NCBI GenBank assembly: GCA_965644295.1
Contig: CBFFRP010000119.1
Coordinates: forward strand, 1-64,000
DNA from: Paraphysomonas bandaiensis
Lineage: Eukaryota; Chrysophyceae
Length of the DNA: 64,000 nucleotides
Direction: 5' to 3'
In this document: positions 38,601 through 49,534 of the stretch, in pieces
How the letters are laid out: every line of letters begins with the position of its first letter
Numbering within the stretch: position 1 is the stretch's first letter
The notes under the pieces: model-generated
What the model saw: only the letters and a program-made list of their open reading frames with translations
What the model was told of the DNA's origin: nothing
Database searches by the model: none
Position numbers and translations under genes: made by a program

Positions 38601-41600
38601 CTCGCTGTCGTCATGGCTGCTCTGGCGAAGAGTCAGGCGCAGTTAAAAGCTGTTAACGACCGTCTTTTTGAACTCGAGAGTGCATACAATGAAGCAGTAG
38701 AGAAGAAAGATCAGCTAGAAAAGAAAGAAGCTCAGTGTAAGATGCAACTCAGCAATGCTGACAAGCTAATCGGTGGATTGGGTGGTGAAGAAACACGTTG
38801 GACGGAAACTGTTGGGTTGCTGAAAGCGGCGCTCGTCAATGTTTTAGGTGATGTTGTTGTCTCGGCTGGAACGATATCGTACCTAGGAGTTTTTTCTTCT
38901 GAGTTCCGAAACAGTTTGGTATCATCGTGGCAGGAGTCATTGAAGTCTTTCGATATTCCACATACTGCTGGTTGTAATCTTGAAACTACTTTAGCTGATC
39001 CTGTAAAGCTCCGAGCATGGCAGCTTTTTTCATTGCCAAGTGATTCTTTGTCAAGTCAAAATGGAATAATCATGGACAATGCCAGAAGGTGGCCACTTTT
39101 AATTGATCCTCAAGGGCAAGCGAACAGATTTATCCGGCAAATGTCGAAAGATAAAGACTTCGCCGAAAATGGTATGGATGTCGTCAAACTTTCAGATAAG
39201 AATTTCCTTCGCACTTTGGAGAATGGAGTCCAATTCGGCAGATGGGTTTTGCTTGAGAATATACTTGAATCGCTTGATGCTGCTTTGGAGCCTATTTTGT
39301 TACAACAGAAATTTAAGCAAGGGGGACAGGAAATGATGAAAATTGGAGATAACGTAATTCCATACAACGATACATTTAGATTTTTTATGACCACAAAGCT
39401 CTCTAACCCCCATTATCCTCCTGAAGTGCAAGTGAAGGTGTCGCTTCTAAATTTTACCATTACTCTTGGTGGGTTGGAAGAACAACTTCTAAATGTTGTT
39501 GTTGAAAACGAGCTCCCCGAGTTATCTGAACAAAAAGCAAATTTGGTTATCCAGAATGCGGCAATGAATAAACAGCTATACGATATTGAGACAGAGATAT
39601 TGCGATTACTATCTAATTCTACTGGTAATATTTTGGACGATACTGTCTTGATTGAAACATTAGCACAGTCGAAGCTAACGTCCGAAGAAATTAAAACGAA
39701 GATGCAAGAAGCTAGTGTTATTGAGGAAGAGATAATGAAACAAAGTGAGCTTTATCGGCCTGTTGCTAAAAGGGCATCACTGCTGTATTTTGTTTCTGCG
39801 GATCTCGGAGATGTGGACCCGATGTATCAGTACTCGCTGCCATGGTTTACTATGCTTTTTGTACGAGGTATTGGACAGGCAGCCCCAGCTGCAGATATAG
39901 AACAACGAATAGTAAACCTCAATGAGTATTTCACGTATTCTGTATATCAGAATATTTGTAGATCGCTGTTCGAGAGACATAAGCTGCTATTTAGTTTTAT
40001 ATTGTGCGTAAAGATATTGCAAGGCGAGGATATGATCGATGGTTCTGAGTATCGCTTCCTTCTTTCTGGAATATCTCCTGGGCATGTTGACTGCCCTCTT
40101 CCCGAGAGTTCGTGGCTAGAGCGAAACGTATGGAATGACATATGTGAAATGAGTGGGTTACCAGCCTTTTCTTCTCTCCCTGAGTCATTTTCGAAAAATA
40201 TAAAAGCATGGAAAGCTGTTTTCGATTCTTCAAATCCTCATGAACAGCCATTTCCGAAGCCCTGTGACGAATTAACTGAGCTGCAGCGTTTGTGTGTTTT
40301 ACGGTGCTTAAGACGTGATAAAGTTGAATTTGGAATGCAAAGGTTTATTGTGAAGTATATTGGAGAGAAGTTTATAGACCCCCCTGCTTTTGATTTGAAG
40401 ATATGCTACAATGACTCTATCACGACGACTCCGTTGATATTTGTTCTCTCTTCGGGTTCTGATCCTAACAAAGAGTTAGATCTCTTGGCTGATGATATGA
40501 ATATGAGTGACAGGTTAAAACGTATCGCTCTCGGACAAGGGCAGGGTAAGAAAGCAAGTGCGTTAATAGAGAAAGGGTGCATCAATGGCGACTGGGTTAT
40601 GCTTCAAAATTGCCATCTCTCCATATCTTGGATGCCCACGCTGGAGCAAATATGTGAAAATTTCGAACCTGAGCGCATACATCCTGAGTTTCGTTTGTGG
40701 TTAACGTCAATGCCATCGGAGCATTTCCCAACTGCTGTATTGCAGAATGGTGTTAAAATAACGAAGGAACCACCGAAAGGAATGAGAGCGAACTTGAAAA
40801 ATACGTACGCCAAGTTGAACAATGACGATTTGAGGAAAACTGATAAACCAGTTGCGTTCCAAAAGTTACTCTTCGGTTTGTCATTTTATCACGCTCTTGT
40901 CGTCGAACGGAAAAAGTTTGGCCCTCTGGGCTGGAATATACCTTACGAGTTTAATGATACCGATATGGATATATCTGCTGCGCAGTTAGCCCTATATGTA
41001 AGCTCGTATTCGGAGATTCCATACAAAGTGTTGCAGCAGCTTACATCTGTTGTCAATTATGGTGGTCGAATTACTGATGATAAGGATATGCGTACTAGTG
41101 ATATTATCGTAGCCGATTTCTTCACGCCCGATATACTCAAGAATGACTATAAATTTTCGAGGTCTGGCTTGTATTACTCCTATGTCGCAGACCCGGATGC
41201 ACCTCATAGCTCGTATATGGAGTATATCGAATCTTTTCCACAGAATGCAGAGCCTGAAGTATTTGGAATGCACGATAATGCCAACATAACCTGTGCTATT
41301 ACTGCTGCTGATGATGCCTTTGCGATTATTCTTTCCTTACAGCCTCGTGTTGCGTCCGGGGGATCAGTCTCTAGAGAAGATCTAATAATCGAAATGGCCC
41401 GCTCCACGCAACAATCTCTTCCTCAGCAGTATGATGTGGAAGGAATATCGATGTTGTATCCAACGGATTACCATGAATCTATGAATACGGTTTTGGTTCA
41501 AGAAGCCCAGCGTTACAACCGTCTGTTGAAGGTGTGTTCTACATGTTGTTAAATTATATTCTTATTTGATATATAACTATATAGGGCATGCATAGTTCAC

Positions 41601-42340
41601 TGAAGGAGTTACAAAAGGCACTTAAAGGACTAGTTGTGTTGTCTGCTGAGTTAGAAAAAATGGGTAATGATATGTTTGATCAAAAAGTTCCAGCTGGATG
41701 GACAGCGAGGGCCTACCCCTCGCTGAAACCACTAGGTCCATGGACGAAAGATTTATTACAGCGCCTGAGCTTTTTACAAGAATGGATTGACAATGGAACG
41801 CCGTCATCATTCTGGATATCTGGCTTTTTCTTTCCCCAGGGTTTCCTCACCGCCATATTGCAAAATTTTGCAAGAAAGCACCAAATGCCTATTGACACTG
41901 TATCATTTTCATTTGTCTTGCAAGATGTAGTTGATGGTGGTGATGAAAGCAAACTTCCGAAGCCTGAGGATGGGTGTTATATATATGGCCTCTTTCTTGA
42001 AGGTGCTCGCTGGTCCAGTGACGAACAATCATTGGTTGATCCGAAGCCTAAAGAATTATTTGCGCCGATGCCTGCTATTCACATGCTGCCCCAGCAAAAT
42101 CGTGAAGCACCATCAGGAGGTATTTATAGATGTCCAGTGTATAAAATTCTCACTAGAACTGGCACACTATCTACCACTGGACACTCAACTAATTTTGTTA
42201 CTTGGATTGAGATTCCCAGCGACAAACCCACAATATGGCGTTCATCCCTTGTGTCGGAAACTAATGCACAAATTAAGTTTTGCGATCAAGATTATTGGAT
42301 TAAGGCCGGCGTGGCGTGCTTTTGTGCTCTCCGCTATTAA
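29607..42340 (+). CDS. Axonemal dynein heavy chain, single-headed inner-arm type
   Basis: Dynein heavy chains are the AAA+ motors of cilia and flagella. One exon of 3975 codons (29607-41531) is followed by a 53 bp intron (41532-41584) and a last exon to the stop at 42340, about 4226 residues in all. The tail and linker occupy roughly the first 1450 residues. P-loops are visible at residues 1534 (AAA1, GPAGTGKTE, with WACFDEFNRI as Walker B), 1815 (AAA2, GPTGGGKS), 2163 (AAA3, GETGTGKT) and 2518 (AAA4, GVGGSGRQ). The stalk coiled coils and microtubule-binding tip lie near residues 2740-3070. AAA5 (DPQGQANRFIRQM) and AAA6 follow. The last exon carries the C-terminal dynein domain (SLKELQKALKGLVV, FFFPQGFLTAILQ). 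Length and motif wording resemble DNAH3/DNAH7-type inner-arm chains. No frame break was noticed. An AATAAA lies near 42443. Confidence 0.95.
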
Positions 42341-42721
42341 AACTGTCCCTTGTCGAGAGAATTTTGCTTTTTCTTGTGCGTAGTAAATGCTTCATTGTAT
42401 GATGACTAGTATTAATGTAACTTTCTTGAATAATTGGAACTAATAAATTACGACTGTGATATAATAGACTTTTCACAAATGCTTGTCTGTTTTGCTTTTG
42501 TACTGATTGTGTTCTCGTTACTCTGTCATTTAACGGGATGGTTGTTTTCAGGGGAGCCATAGTGACATAGTGACGGATTTATTTCACCAGTATTAAAATC
42601 TACTGTTAGACCTGGTCTACCTTATTCCTGTTGAATCTACTGTGCGTATGACCACCCTCTTCTACAACTTAAGCTTCAAAATTCTGTTTTATAAACACAA
42701 CATGTCGTTATAACGATATAT
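42341..42721. other. 3' flank of the dynein gene
   Basis: It contains AATAAA near 42443 as a candidate polyadenylation signal. No other feature is seen. Confidence 0.4.
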
Positions 42722-42811
42722 GAGTTTTGCTGTTTGTGAGCAATTAAGAATTGTATATCTAAGGTAGTTTTGAATCAGGGCAAGGGAAAAATATATTGAT
42801 TGGTGGACCAG
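42722..42811. repeat. Fragment of a second hAT-like family next to the hAT-1 copy
   Basis: Bases 42722-42747 repeat 21364-21389. From 42776, CAGGGCAAGGGAAAAATATATTG is close to the terminal repeat of the hAT-2 elements at 53.9-55.7 kb, and ATTGATTGGTGGACC recurs inverted near 55632-55646. The hAT-1 copy begins immediately after, at 42812. Confidence 0.6.
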
Positions 42812-44333
42812 CAGGCTTGCGTAACCATTAATGGTAATGGCCATTTATGGCCATTAATGGCCATTAATGGCCTTCCCCCATAAAATGGAAAAAAAGCAAT
42901 TCATTAATGGCCATAAAAGTGGGGGAGAGATGTAGTGCCCATTAATGGCCATTAATGGCAATATCCATTAGTTAGTATCCAGTTGTCAGCATCATGTGAG
43001 AATACGTGACAAGCCACGACCTTCCGGTGCATTATTAGTTATTAATATATTATATACGTATTTAAGTCATTTAAACAATCTGTTTTAAGAATTCATATAA
43101 ATTCTATTGATGTGACAATCATGTTGTGAATGTTAACATGAATTGATTGTGCCACCTTCTTTTCTAGTTTTAAATTCACAGCCCAGCCACTTGTCAGCAT
43201 AAGCAATAAGAACTTTATGTAATATATTATAATACAAGATAGTAAACAAGATATGTAAAGACTGTGAGTATATAGTGAATGAGCAATAAACGGAGACTTT
43301 AATTTAAACGAGAAGAAATTACAACACGAGTGGCTCGATCATATTTGGTTACAAAATTCATCAAGGTTACGAAAAGTATCTGGTTATGCTGCTTGTCTTA
43401 GGAATGACACACGCTGGAACTCTGTCCATCATTCATGGAAGCGGTATTTGTTACTTTCTCCTGTGTTGACTTGTGATAACTTCAATGACGATGTTACTGA
43501 CTTGCTACCTTCTGTACCACAGCACCGACGGATCGCGCAAGTAACATCAGACCTTGCTAAGTGCAACGAAGTCGCATTGATGCTGCAGAAATCGTCTGTA
43601 GATCATTATGTTGTGCGTAGCATGTTCGACAAACTTATTGAAAACTTTCCAGATATGGAACAGTATCTTGGTGCTAATGCTACCATTACAACTGACCCAT
43701 TATTCGAGAGAGCTGTTGTGAAGATCCAAAGCCAACTGGAGAATACTCTGACTGTTGCAGAATCTAAAACCGTTAAGGGCTATCTCCTTGCGGCTCATAA
43801 GGATGACGATAGCAGTGGCGATGATGAAACGGGGGAAACAGGAGGATTTGCTGTGGATATAGTGAGAGAAGCTGTGGCAAAAAAGGCAAAGAACAGCAGG
43901 AGAGCCACTAAATATCGCTCCATGAATCATTTGGTGACGACTTCCAATATTGTTGAGCGATTATTTAGCAGAGCAAAACTTATTATGAGAGACCAGCACA
44001 AGCTAATGGAACCCCAACATTTGGAGCTGCTACTCTTTTTGCGTTGCAACAAATTCTTATGGAACGAAGTTACCATTGATGATATTATAGTTGCTGATGA
44101 TGTTTAAGAATATTGTTCGCATTAGCTATCTGACCTGACTGTAACATGGGAACGAACTGCTCATCATTGCTGTTAAATAGCTAGTACTTAGTCTAATTAT
44201 TAGCACTTTCCATTTACTTCTTTCTAAAGCAATAAAGCAATAGTAATCAAACCATAAATGGTCCATTAATGGCCATAAAAATGGGGGAAGCAATGCGTCG
44301 CCATTAATGGCCATTAATGGTTACGCAAGCCTG
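42812..44333 (+). mobile_element. hAT-like DNA transposon copy A (hAT-1)
   Basis: Terminal inverted repeats CAGGCTTGCGTAACCATTAA (left) and its inverse ending ...TTACGCAAGCCTG (right) bound a 1522 bp element. Subterminal tandem CCATTAATGG palindromes occur at both ends. Inside is the C-terminal half of a hAT transposase. No matching 8 bp target duplication was found at the two borders. It is nearly identical to the copy at 47783-49282. Confidence 0.85.
43448..44107 (+). pseudogene. hAT transposase, C-terminal half (copy A)
   Basis: The frame is open from about 43282 without an upstream ATG and includes the hAT hallmark NDTRWNS near 43404-43424. It ends with the hAT C-terminal dimerisation region TSNIVERLFSRAKLIMRDQ and LELLLFLRCNKFLW, stop at 44107. 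The N-terminal zinc finger and the first part of the catalytic domain are missing, so by itself it should be inactive. It differs from copy B by one residue in the dimerisation region (H versus R). Confidence 0.8.
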
Positions 44334-44483
44334 GATATGCAACCCCACTGAGTAGTGAATACGTCGAAGTTAATTACTTAATACTATCCCAACATTCAAA
44401 GACTGAAGGTAGTAGACAGCTACACCAACGTCAATTCATACACAATACAATATATGTTGACATATCATTTTATATCAATGTGA
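44334..44483. other. Short gap between hAT-1 copy A and the coiled-coil gene 3' end
   Basis: Nothing recognised. Confidence 0.4.
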
Positions 44484-46632
44484 CTATGCCCTATTTCTTC
44501 TACTGGCAACATACTCGCGAGGAGATGGCGCGACTGGATAGCCTGACCCGTTGAAATCATCTTGCCAATTGTAATCATACTCCGGACCAGACTTGTTCCG
44601 CAACAATCCGAATCCAGAAGGTGTATCGTCTGGTGGATGAAGACAGTCGTCTTCCAAAGCAGATACGCGTGAATGCGTATACGTTAGTGCAAGCATTGTC
44701 AGAGACACCGCGTCGGAATAAACTGTATACATAAACCTATCATAACAATAGCAGAGCAATACACTATCAAACCTTTAGGTAGAGATAGCGTTTTCCTCAC
44801 AAATTTCTCGATGTCAAGCGTACAATCATAACTGTCATCTAAACTCCATTTATTTTTTTCGCAGGCAATGCATACAGAAGGGCTAATTTGAGATTTAATT
44901 TGGGTAACAATTTCTGCTACTGTTTCTTGCAAGACTGTCACAGGAATTTTCTCTGAAAGGGGATTTCCATGCACAATTTCTCGAACGTATGTGGTTGTCA
45001 TATTCGCTGTAATCTGCTGGACGAATTCTGGTAAGTCATTGAATTTTAATCTCGACTCTGTACGTCGTCCTGATACACGATGTGACACTCTGTTAGGGGG
45101 TGGAGCGTCACTGTCCTCTCCTTCCTCAGTGCTGTCTCCACCCGGAGGTGCTGAACCACCACTGGAACCCATGGCACTTGCTGGAGCAGGTTTCTTTTCT
45201 CGGGAGGAACCTCGGGGTCGACAAGAGACTGATACCCCAGGACCAGTGGATGAATTCTGAAGTTTCGTTTTGAGCTACGTATTACAAATACTGCGTTATC
45301 AGCCACAAAATAGCCAGTACTAAATATCCGATACCTCAGCGTTCTTCTTCCGCAGCTGGGCGACTGATGCACGTAGAGTGGTGTTTTGTGCCATTACCGT
45401 TTTTAAGTCGCTGTCACTGTTATGCCAGCTACTAGTAACTTGTCCATCCGCCTGACTGACTTCAGTCGCCTCACCAGCACCCTCCCCGCTATGGGTATTT
45501 CCCATGCCTTCCCTACGACATGTGAGTTCATATGGGTCAAGCCTCATGTTTACCTTCTAATAGCCTCGTCTCGCTTCTCAATGAGAGTTGAAAGCATGGG
45601 CTCGGGATAGCTCTTACTCACATTGATAGCGGCCATCACGTTGCCGGGGGATGAGGAAGCAATCTGCCGCAGTTCTTCTATCGCTGTCTCTAGAGCTTCC
45701 TCTTCGCGAGAGAGAAATCCATTTTCCGCCTCTTCTACTTTAGATAAAACCAGCTCAAACACGTCCGTTTGGTTAGACCTGCACTTCGACGCCAGAGTAC
45801 ACAAGATTTTGTAGACCTCGTCGGCCCGTCCTCGAATATGTGCTGGCAACTGTGACCGATTGGCCTCAGCAAGAGGAGAATTAGTGAGGACTCGCTCAAG
45901 TACACTACTCTCCAAAGCATCTGCTTGTAGACTACGAATACGATTACGCTCTTTCTCTACACTGTCAATCTCTTGTAGCAGCTTTTCTTTTACAGTCTTC
46001 ACATTCTATTACAACACAAAGGGAGTGACAGATGGAATGCTACATGTCATACATCCGAACCATCATAAGCTCAGCCAACTTTGCATTATCGGTTCGAAAT
46101 TTCGTCAACCAAAACTTTTTTTCTCTCAACAGGTCATCTCTTTCTGTTGCGAGTACCTGCACTTCATCCTCGAGTTCACGTATTCTCCCATTTGTATCGC
46201 TGGCGAAATCACCGCTATCCCTTTCATAGTTATTTGACTCCGCGATTACCCGTGAGCTTCCACTATCACCAAAAAATTCTGTATCGCTGTCGATAGGGGG
46301 TGGGGGCTCAGACTCCGGCTGTACCTCTGATCTACTGGTCTCGTATTTCTTATGGCGGTTTATCAGCTTTGAGGGGGTGTTTTTGGTGGTGCCCGCCTTC
46401 ACTCTTTGAGGAATATTCGGAGAGAAGGTACCTATACACACTCATTCATGCACGTATATACACACAGAGCACAGTATACATTGTGTAACATTACATAACA
46501 ATACATCACGGTGGACTTACACTCCTGCGACTGCCTGCCCACCGTCTCGCTCTTCAGCTTATGCAATTGATCTATAGTTTGCTGGTGCCTCCAGTTCGCC
46601 CACTCTTGTAAGTCCGCAGTTGACCGTTTCAT
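44484..46632 (-). CDS. Coiled-coil protein of unknown function
   Basis: I do not recognise this gene. ATG 46632 opens MKRSTADLQEWANWRHQQ, followed by an intron and about five further exons with short GT-AG introns, ending at 44484. An acidic Ser/Pro-rich segment (near 46260-46340) precedes long helices typical of coiled coils: IRELEDEVQVLATERDDLL near 46160 and IDSVEKERNRIRSLQADAL near 45930. A Gly/Ser/Pro-rich linker lies near 45130-45180. The C-terminal part includes CIACEKNKW and ends with a disordered tail. It is divergent to the small membrane protein gene across 354 bp. The architecture would fit a scaffold or cytoskeletal protein, but no domain proves it. Confidence 0.65.
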
Positions 46633-46986
46633 GGGAGAACCTGTCCTGGTTTCGTCTCTGCGCTTATTTATATGTAACGTAACAGATACACATCACATGA
46701 CTGTCTGTCGACCCAAACTACTCCATCAATAGATATACATATATATATATAGACGTATACTGTACATCTCATCTGCATATGTATATGATATCGTTCGACC
46801 TGCATACCCGAGTATACCGTATAGTATACCGTATACTGTACAGCAGTGCAACGTTCACTGTACACTGACTCGTACTCTGTATACGGTACTGTATGTTGAC
46901 ATCTAGAACAGCAACTGCACAGCAGAAGCAGCCTAGCAGGAGCTCCGCTGGATATCAGTCTCAATTAAGTTCATTCCTATAATATA
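46633..46986. promoter_or_regulatory. Shared divergent promoter with strong GTATAC/CAGCAG motifs
   Basis: The 354 bp gap contains AGTATACCGTATAGTATACC and the following GTATACTGTA at 46811-46840. It also has TACTGTACAGCAGTGCAACG at 46834-46853 and GTATACGGTACTGTATG near 46879-46895. This is the clearest instance of the motif set shared by the divergent gaps. Confidence 0.55.
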
Positions 46987-47448
46987 ATGGAACACTTGTC
47001 TCGTGTTGTATTCGGTATTCTCGGAGTGTTTGAGTTTGTGTCAGCTGCTTCGTTTTATTTTAATGCCGCAGAGAGGGTTCTAGCCGAGAGATTGACTCCA
47101 GCGATCTTTGCGGAGAATTTTCCAGTTAAAGTATTGTTTTGTAGCTACTTAATAACTCTTGGAGTGCAGCGCCTGTCTTGGAGTCTTGGTAGCGGAGGAT
47201 GCGCACAATGGATTCTTATGATTGTCACGCATCTCACCGAGTGGACGATGTGGTGCTGCTTCGCAACTGGAGATGATTTTCGCAGAAATCTAACCAATGG
47301 GGAACTATTTGTTGAAATTGCGACCGTTAAGTCTCCAGGAGGAGTACATGCAGCAGTTGTTGTCGTCGGTGTGCCACTTTTAATTTTACTCCTTCTGTTG
47401 ACTGGACCAGGGCGTTTTGGGAAGAAGAAAGAGACAAAGTTAAATTAA
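46987..47448 (+). CDS. Small multi-pass membrane protein, unknown function
   Basis: This is a single exon of 153 residues with no intron. Four hydrophobic segments are visible: around residues 6-24, 47-66, 72-92 and 117-137. The last is followed by a basic tail (GRFGKKKETKLN). The middle stretch VTHLTEWTMWCCFA carries a His/Glu/Trp cluster inside the membrane region. The topology loosely recalls ERG28-type small ER membrane proteins, but I see no diagnostic motif and do not claim homology. Its start lies 354 bp from the divergent coiled-coil gene, within a motif-rich promoter. Confidence 0.65.
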   Translation: MEHLSRVVFGILGVFEFVSAASFYFNAAERVLAERLTPAIFAENFPVKVLFCSYLITLGVQRLSWSLGSGGCAQWILMIVTHLTEWTMWCCFATGDDFRRNLTNGELFVEIATVKSPGGVHAAVVVVGVPLLILLLLLTGPGRFGKKKETKLN

Positions 47449-47782
47449 GTAGGATTTTAATAGTAATGTTTCATGGCTATTAATAATTGTTTTGACATTA
47501 CTGTGTCCTATATCTAGATTGATGAATGCACTTGCTGACAAGAGGTTTCACTTCGAAAGAGATGTAAACTGACTCGTATATATCTGTGGGGCCTGTAGAG
47601 CCGAAGTAATCAGAATATTATACGACGCACGTAAACACAGGACGTTTTAGTGTTTATATTTGTATATTCCACACTCAGAGTAGAATATATGCTACTTGAA
47701 TATTATAGATTAACGCTTCCATCGAATTCTCTGTAAACTACAATGATAACACTTCATACTTGCACACGACAGCACTGTGGCT
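47449..47782. other. Intergenic gap, nothing recognised
   Basis: AT-rich sequence between the membrane protein gene and hAT-1 copy B. Confidence 0.4.
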
Positions 47783-49282
47783 GGCCTTCCCCCATAAAAT
47801 GGAAAAAAAGCAATTCATTAATGGCCATAAAAGTGGGGGAGAGATGTAGTGCCCATTAATGGCAATATCCATTAGTTAGTATCCAGTTGTCAGCATCATG
47901 TAAGAATACGTGACAAGCCACGACCTTCCGGTGCATTATTAGTTATTAATATATTATATACGTATTTAAGTCATTTAAACAATCTGTTTTAAGAATTCAT
48001 ATAAATTCTATTGATGTGACAATCATGTTGTGAATGTTAACATGAATTGATTGTGCCACCTTCTTTTCTAGTTTTAAATTCACAGCCCAGCCACTTGTCA
48101 GCATAAGCAATAAGAACTTTATGTAATATATTATAATACAAGATAGTAAACAAGATATGTAAAGACTGTGAGTATAAAGTGAATGAGCAATAAACGGAGA
48201 CTTTAATTTAAACGAGAAGAAATTACAACACGAGTGGCTCGATCATATTTGGTTACAAAATTCATCAAGGTTACGAAAAGTATCTGGTTATGCTGCTTGT
48301 CTTAGGAATGACACACGCTGGAACTCTGTCCATCATTCATGGAAGCGGTATTTGTTACTTTCTCCTGTGTTGACTTGTGATAACTTCAATGACGATGTTA
48401 CTGACTTGCTACCTTCTGTACCACAGCACCGACGGATCGCGCAAGTAACATCAGACCTTGCTAAGTGCAACGAAGTCGCATTGATGCTGCAGAAATCGTC
48501 TGTAGATCATTATGTTGTGCGTAGCATGTTCGACAAACTTATTGAAAACTTTCCAGATATGGAACAGTATCTTGGTGCTAATGCTACCATTACAACTGAC
48601 CCATTATTCGAGAGAGCTGTTGTGAAGATCCAAAGCCAACTGGAGAATACTCTGACTGTTGCAGAATCTAAAACTGTTAAGGGCTATCTCCTTGCGGCTC
48701 ATAAGGATGACGATAGCAGTGGCGATGATGAAACGGGGGAAACAGGAGGATTTGCTGTGGATATAGTGAGAGAAGCTGTGGCAAAAAAGGCAAAGAACAG
48801 CAGGAGAGCCACTAAATATCGCTCCATGAATCATTTGGTGACGACTTCCAATATTGTTGAGCGATTATTTAGCAGAGCAAAACTTATTATGAGAGACCAG
48901 CGCAAGCTAATGGAACCCCAACATTTGGAGCTGCTACTCTTTTTGCGTTGCAACAAATTCTTATGGAACGAAGTTACCATTGATGATATTATAGTTGCTG
49001 ATGATGTTTAAGAATATTGTTCGTATTAGCTATCTGACCTGACTGTAACATGGGAACGAACTGCTCATCATTGCTGTTAAATAGCTAGTACTTAGTCTAA
49101 TTATTAGCACTTTCCATTTACTTCTTTCTAAAAAGCAATAAAGCAATAGTAATCAAACCATAAATGGCCCATTAATGGCCATTAATGGCCATAAAAATGG
49201 TGGGATTTTTAAAATTAATGGCCATAAAAATGGGGGAAGCAATGCGTCGCCATTAATGGCCATTAATGGTTACGCAAGCCTG
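47783..49282 (+). mobile_element. hAT-like DNA transposon copy B (hAT-1), left end missing
   Basis: It is nearly identical to copy A from GGCCTTCCCCCATAAAATGG onward, but it lacks the left terminal repeat and its first CCATTAATGG units. The right end ...TTACGCAAGCCTG is intact. It has one fewer CCATTAATGG unit near the left end and an extra stretch near 49187-49220. It carries the same transposase fragment as copy A. Confidence 0.85.
48352..49011 (+). pseudogene. hAT transposase, C-terminal half (copy B)
   Basis: Same 219-residue C-terminal frame as in copy A, with NDTRWNS upstream and the dimerisation motif TSNIVERLFSRAKLIMRDQ. The N-terminal half is absent here too, so the truncation predates the duplication of the element. 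Confidence 0.8.
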
Positions 49283-49534
49283 GGGACATTAATATATGTG
49301 TCACTTTTCTTGTGTGTGATATGGGAAGCCTATCACACATTGTATACATTCGCTTACAGGCTATTTATGTGGCTTAGGAAATCATATATGTATTTTCAAC
49401 TATTTAAACTACTAGAGCATTGACATAGATTTAAGTGTTTTGATAATCGCAATGAGTAGTATTAATTAACTGAAACAAACGTGGGTAAATTCTAGCACTC
49501 TGCTCCACAAATATAACTTCAATTATTATAACAT

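Noticed and set aside
31452-41407. Many minus-strand frames under the dynein gene
   Set aside because: All lie opposite a continuous, motif-complete dynein frame.
42804-44341. Target-site duplication for hAT-1 copy A
   Set aside because: The 8 bp on the left (TGGACCAG) and right (GATATGCA) of the element do not match.
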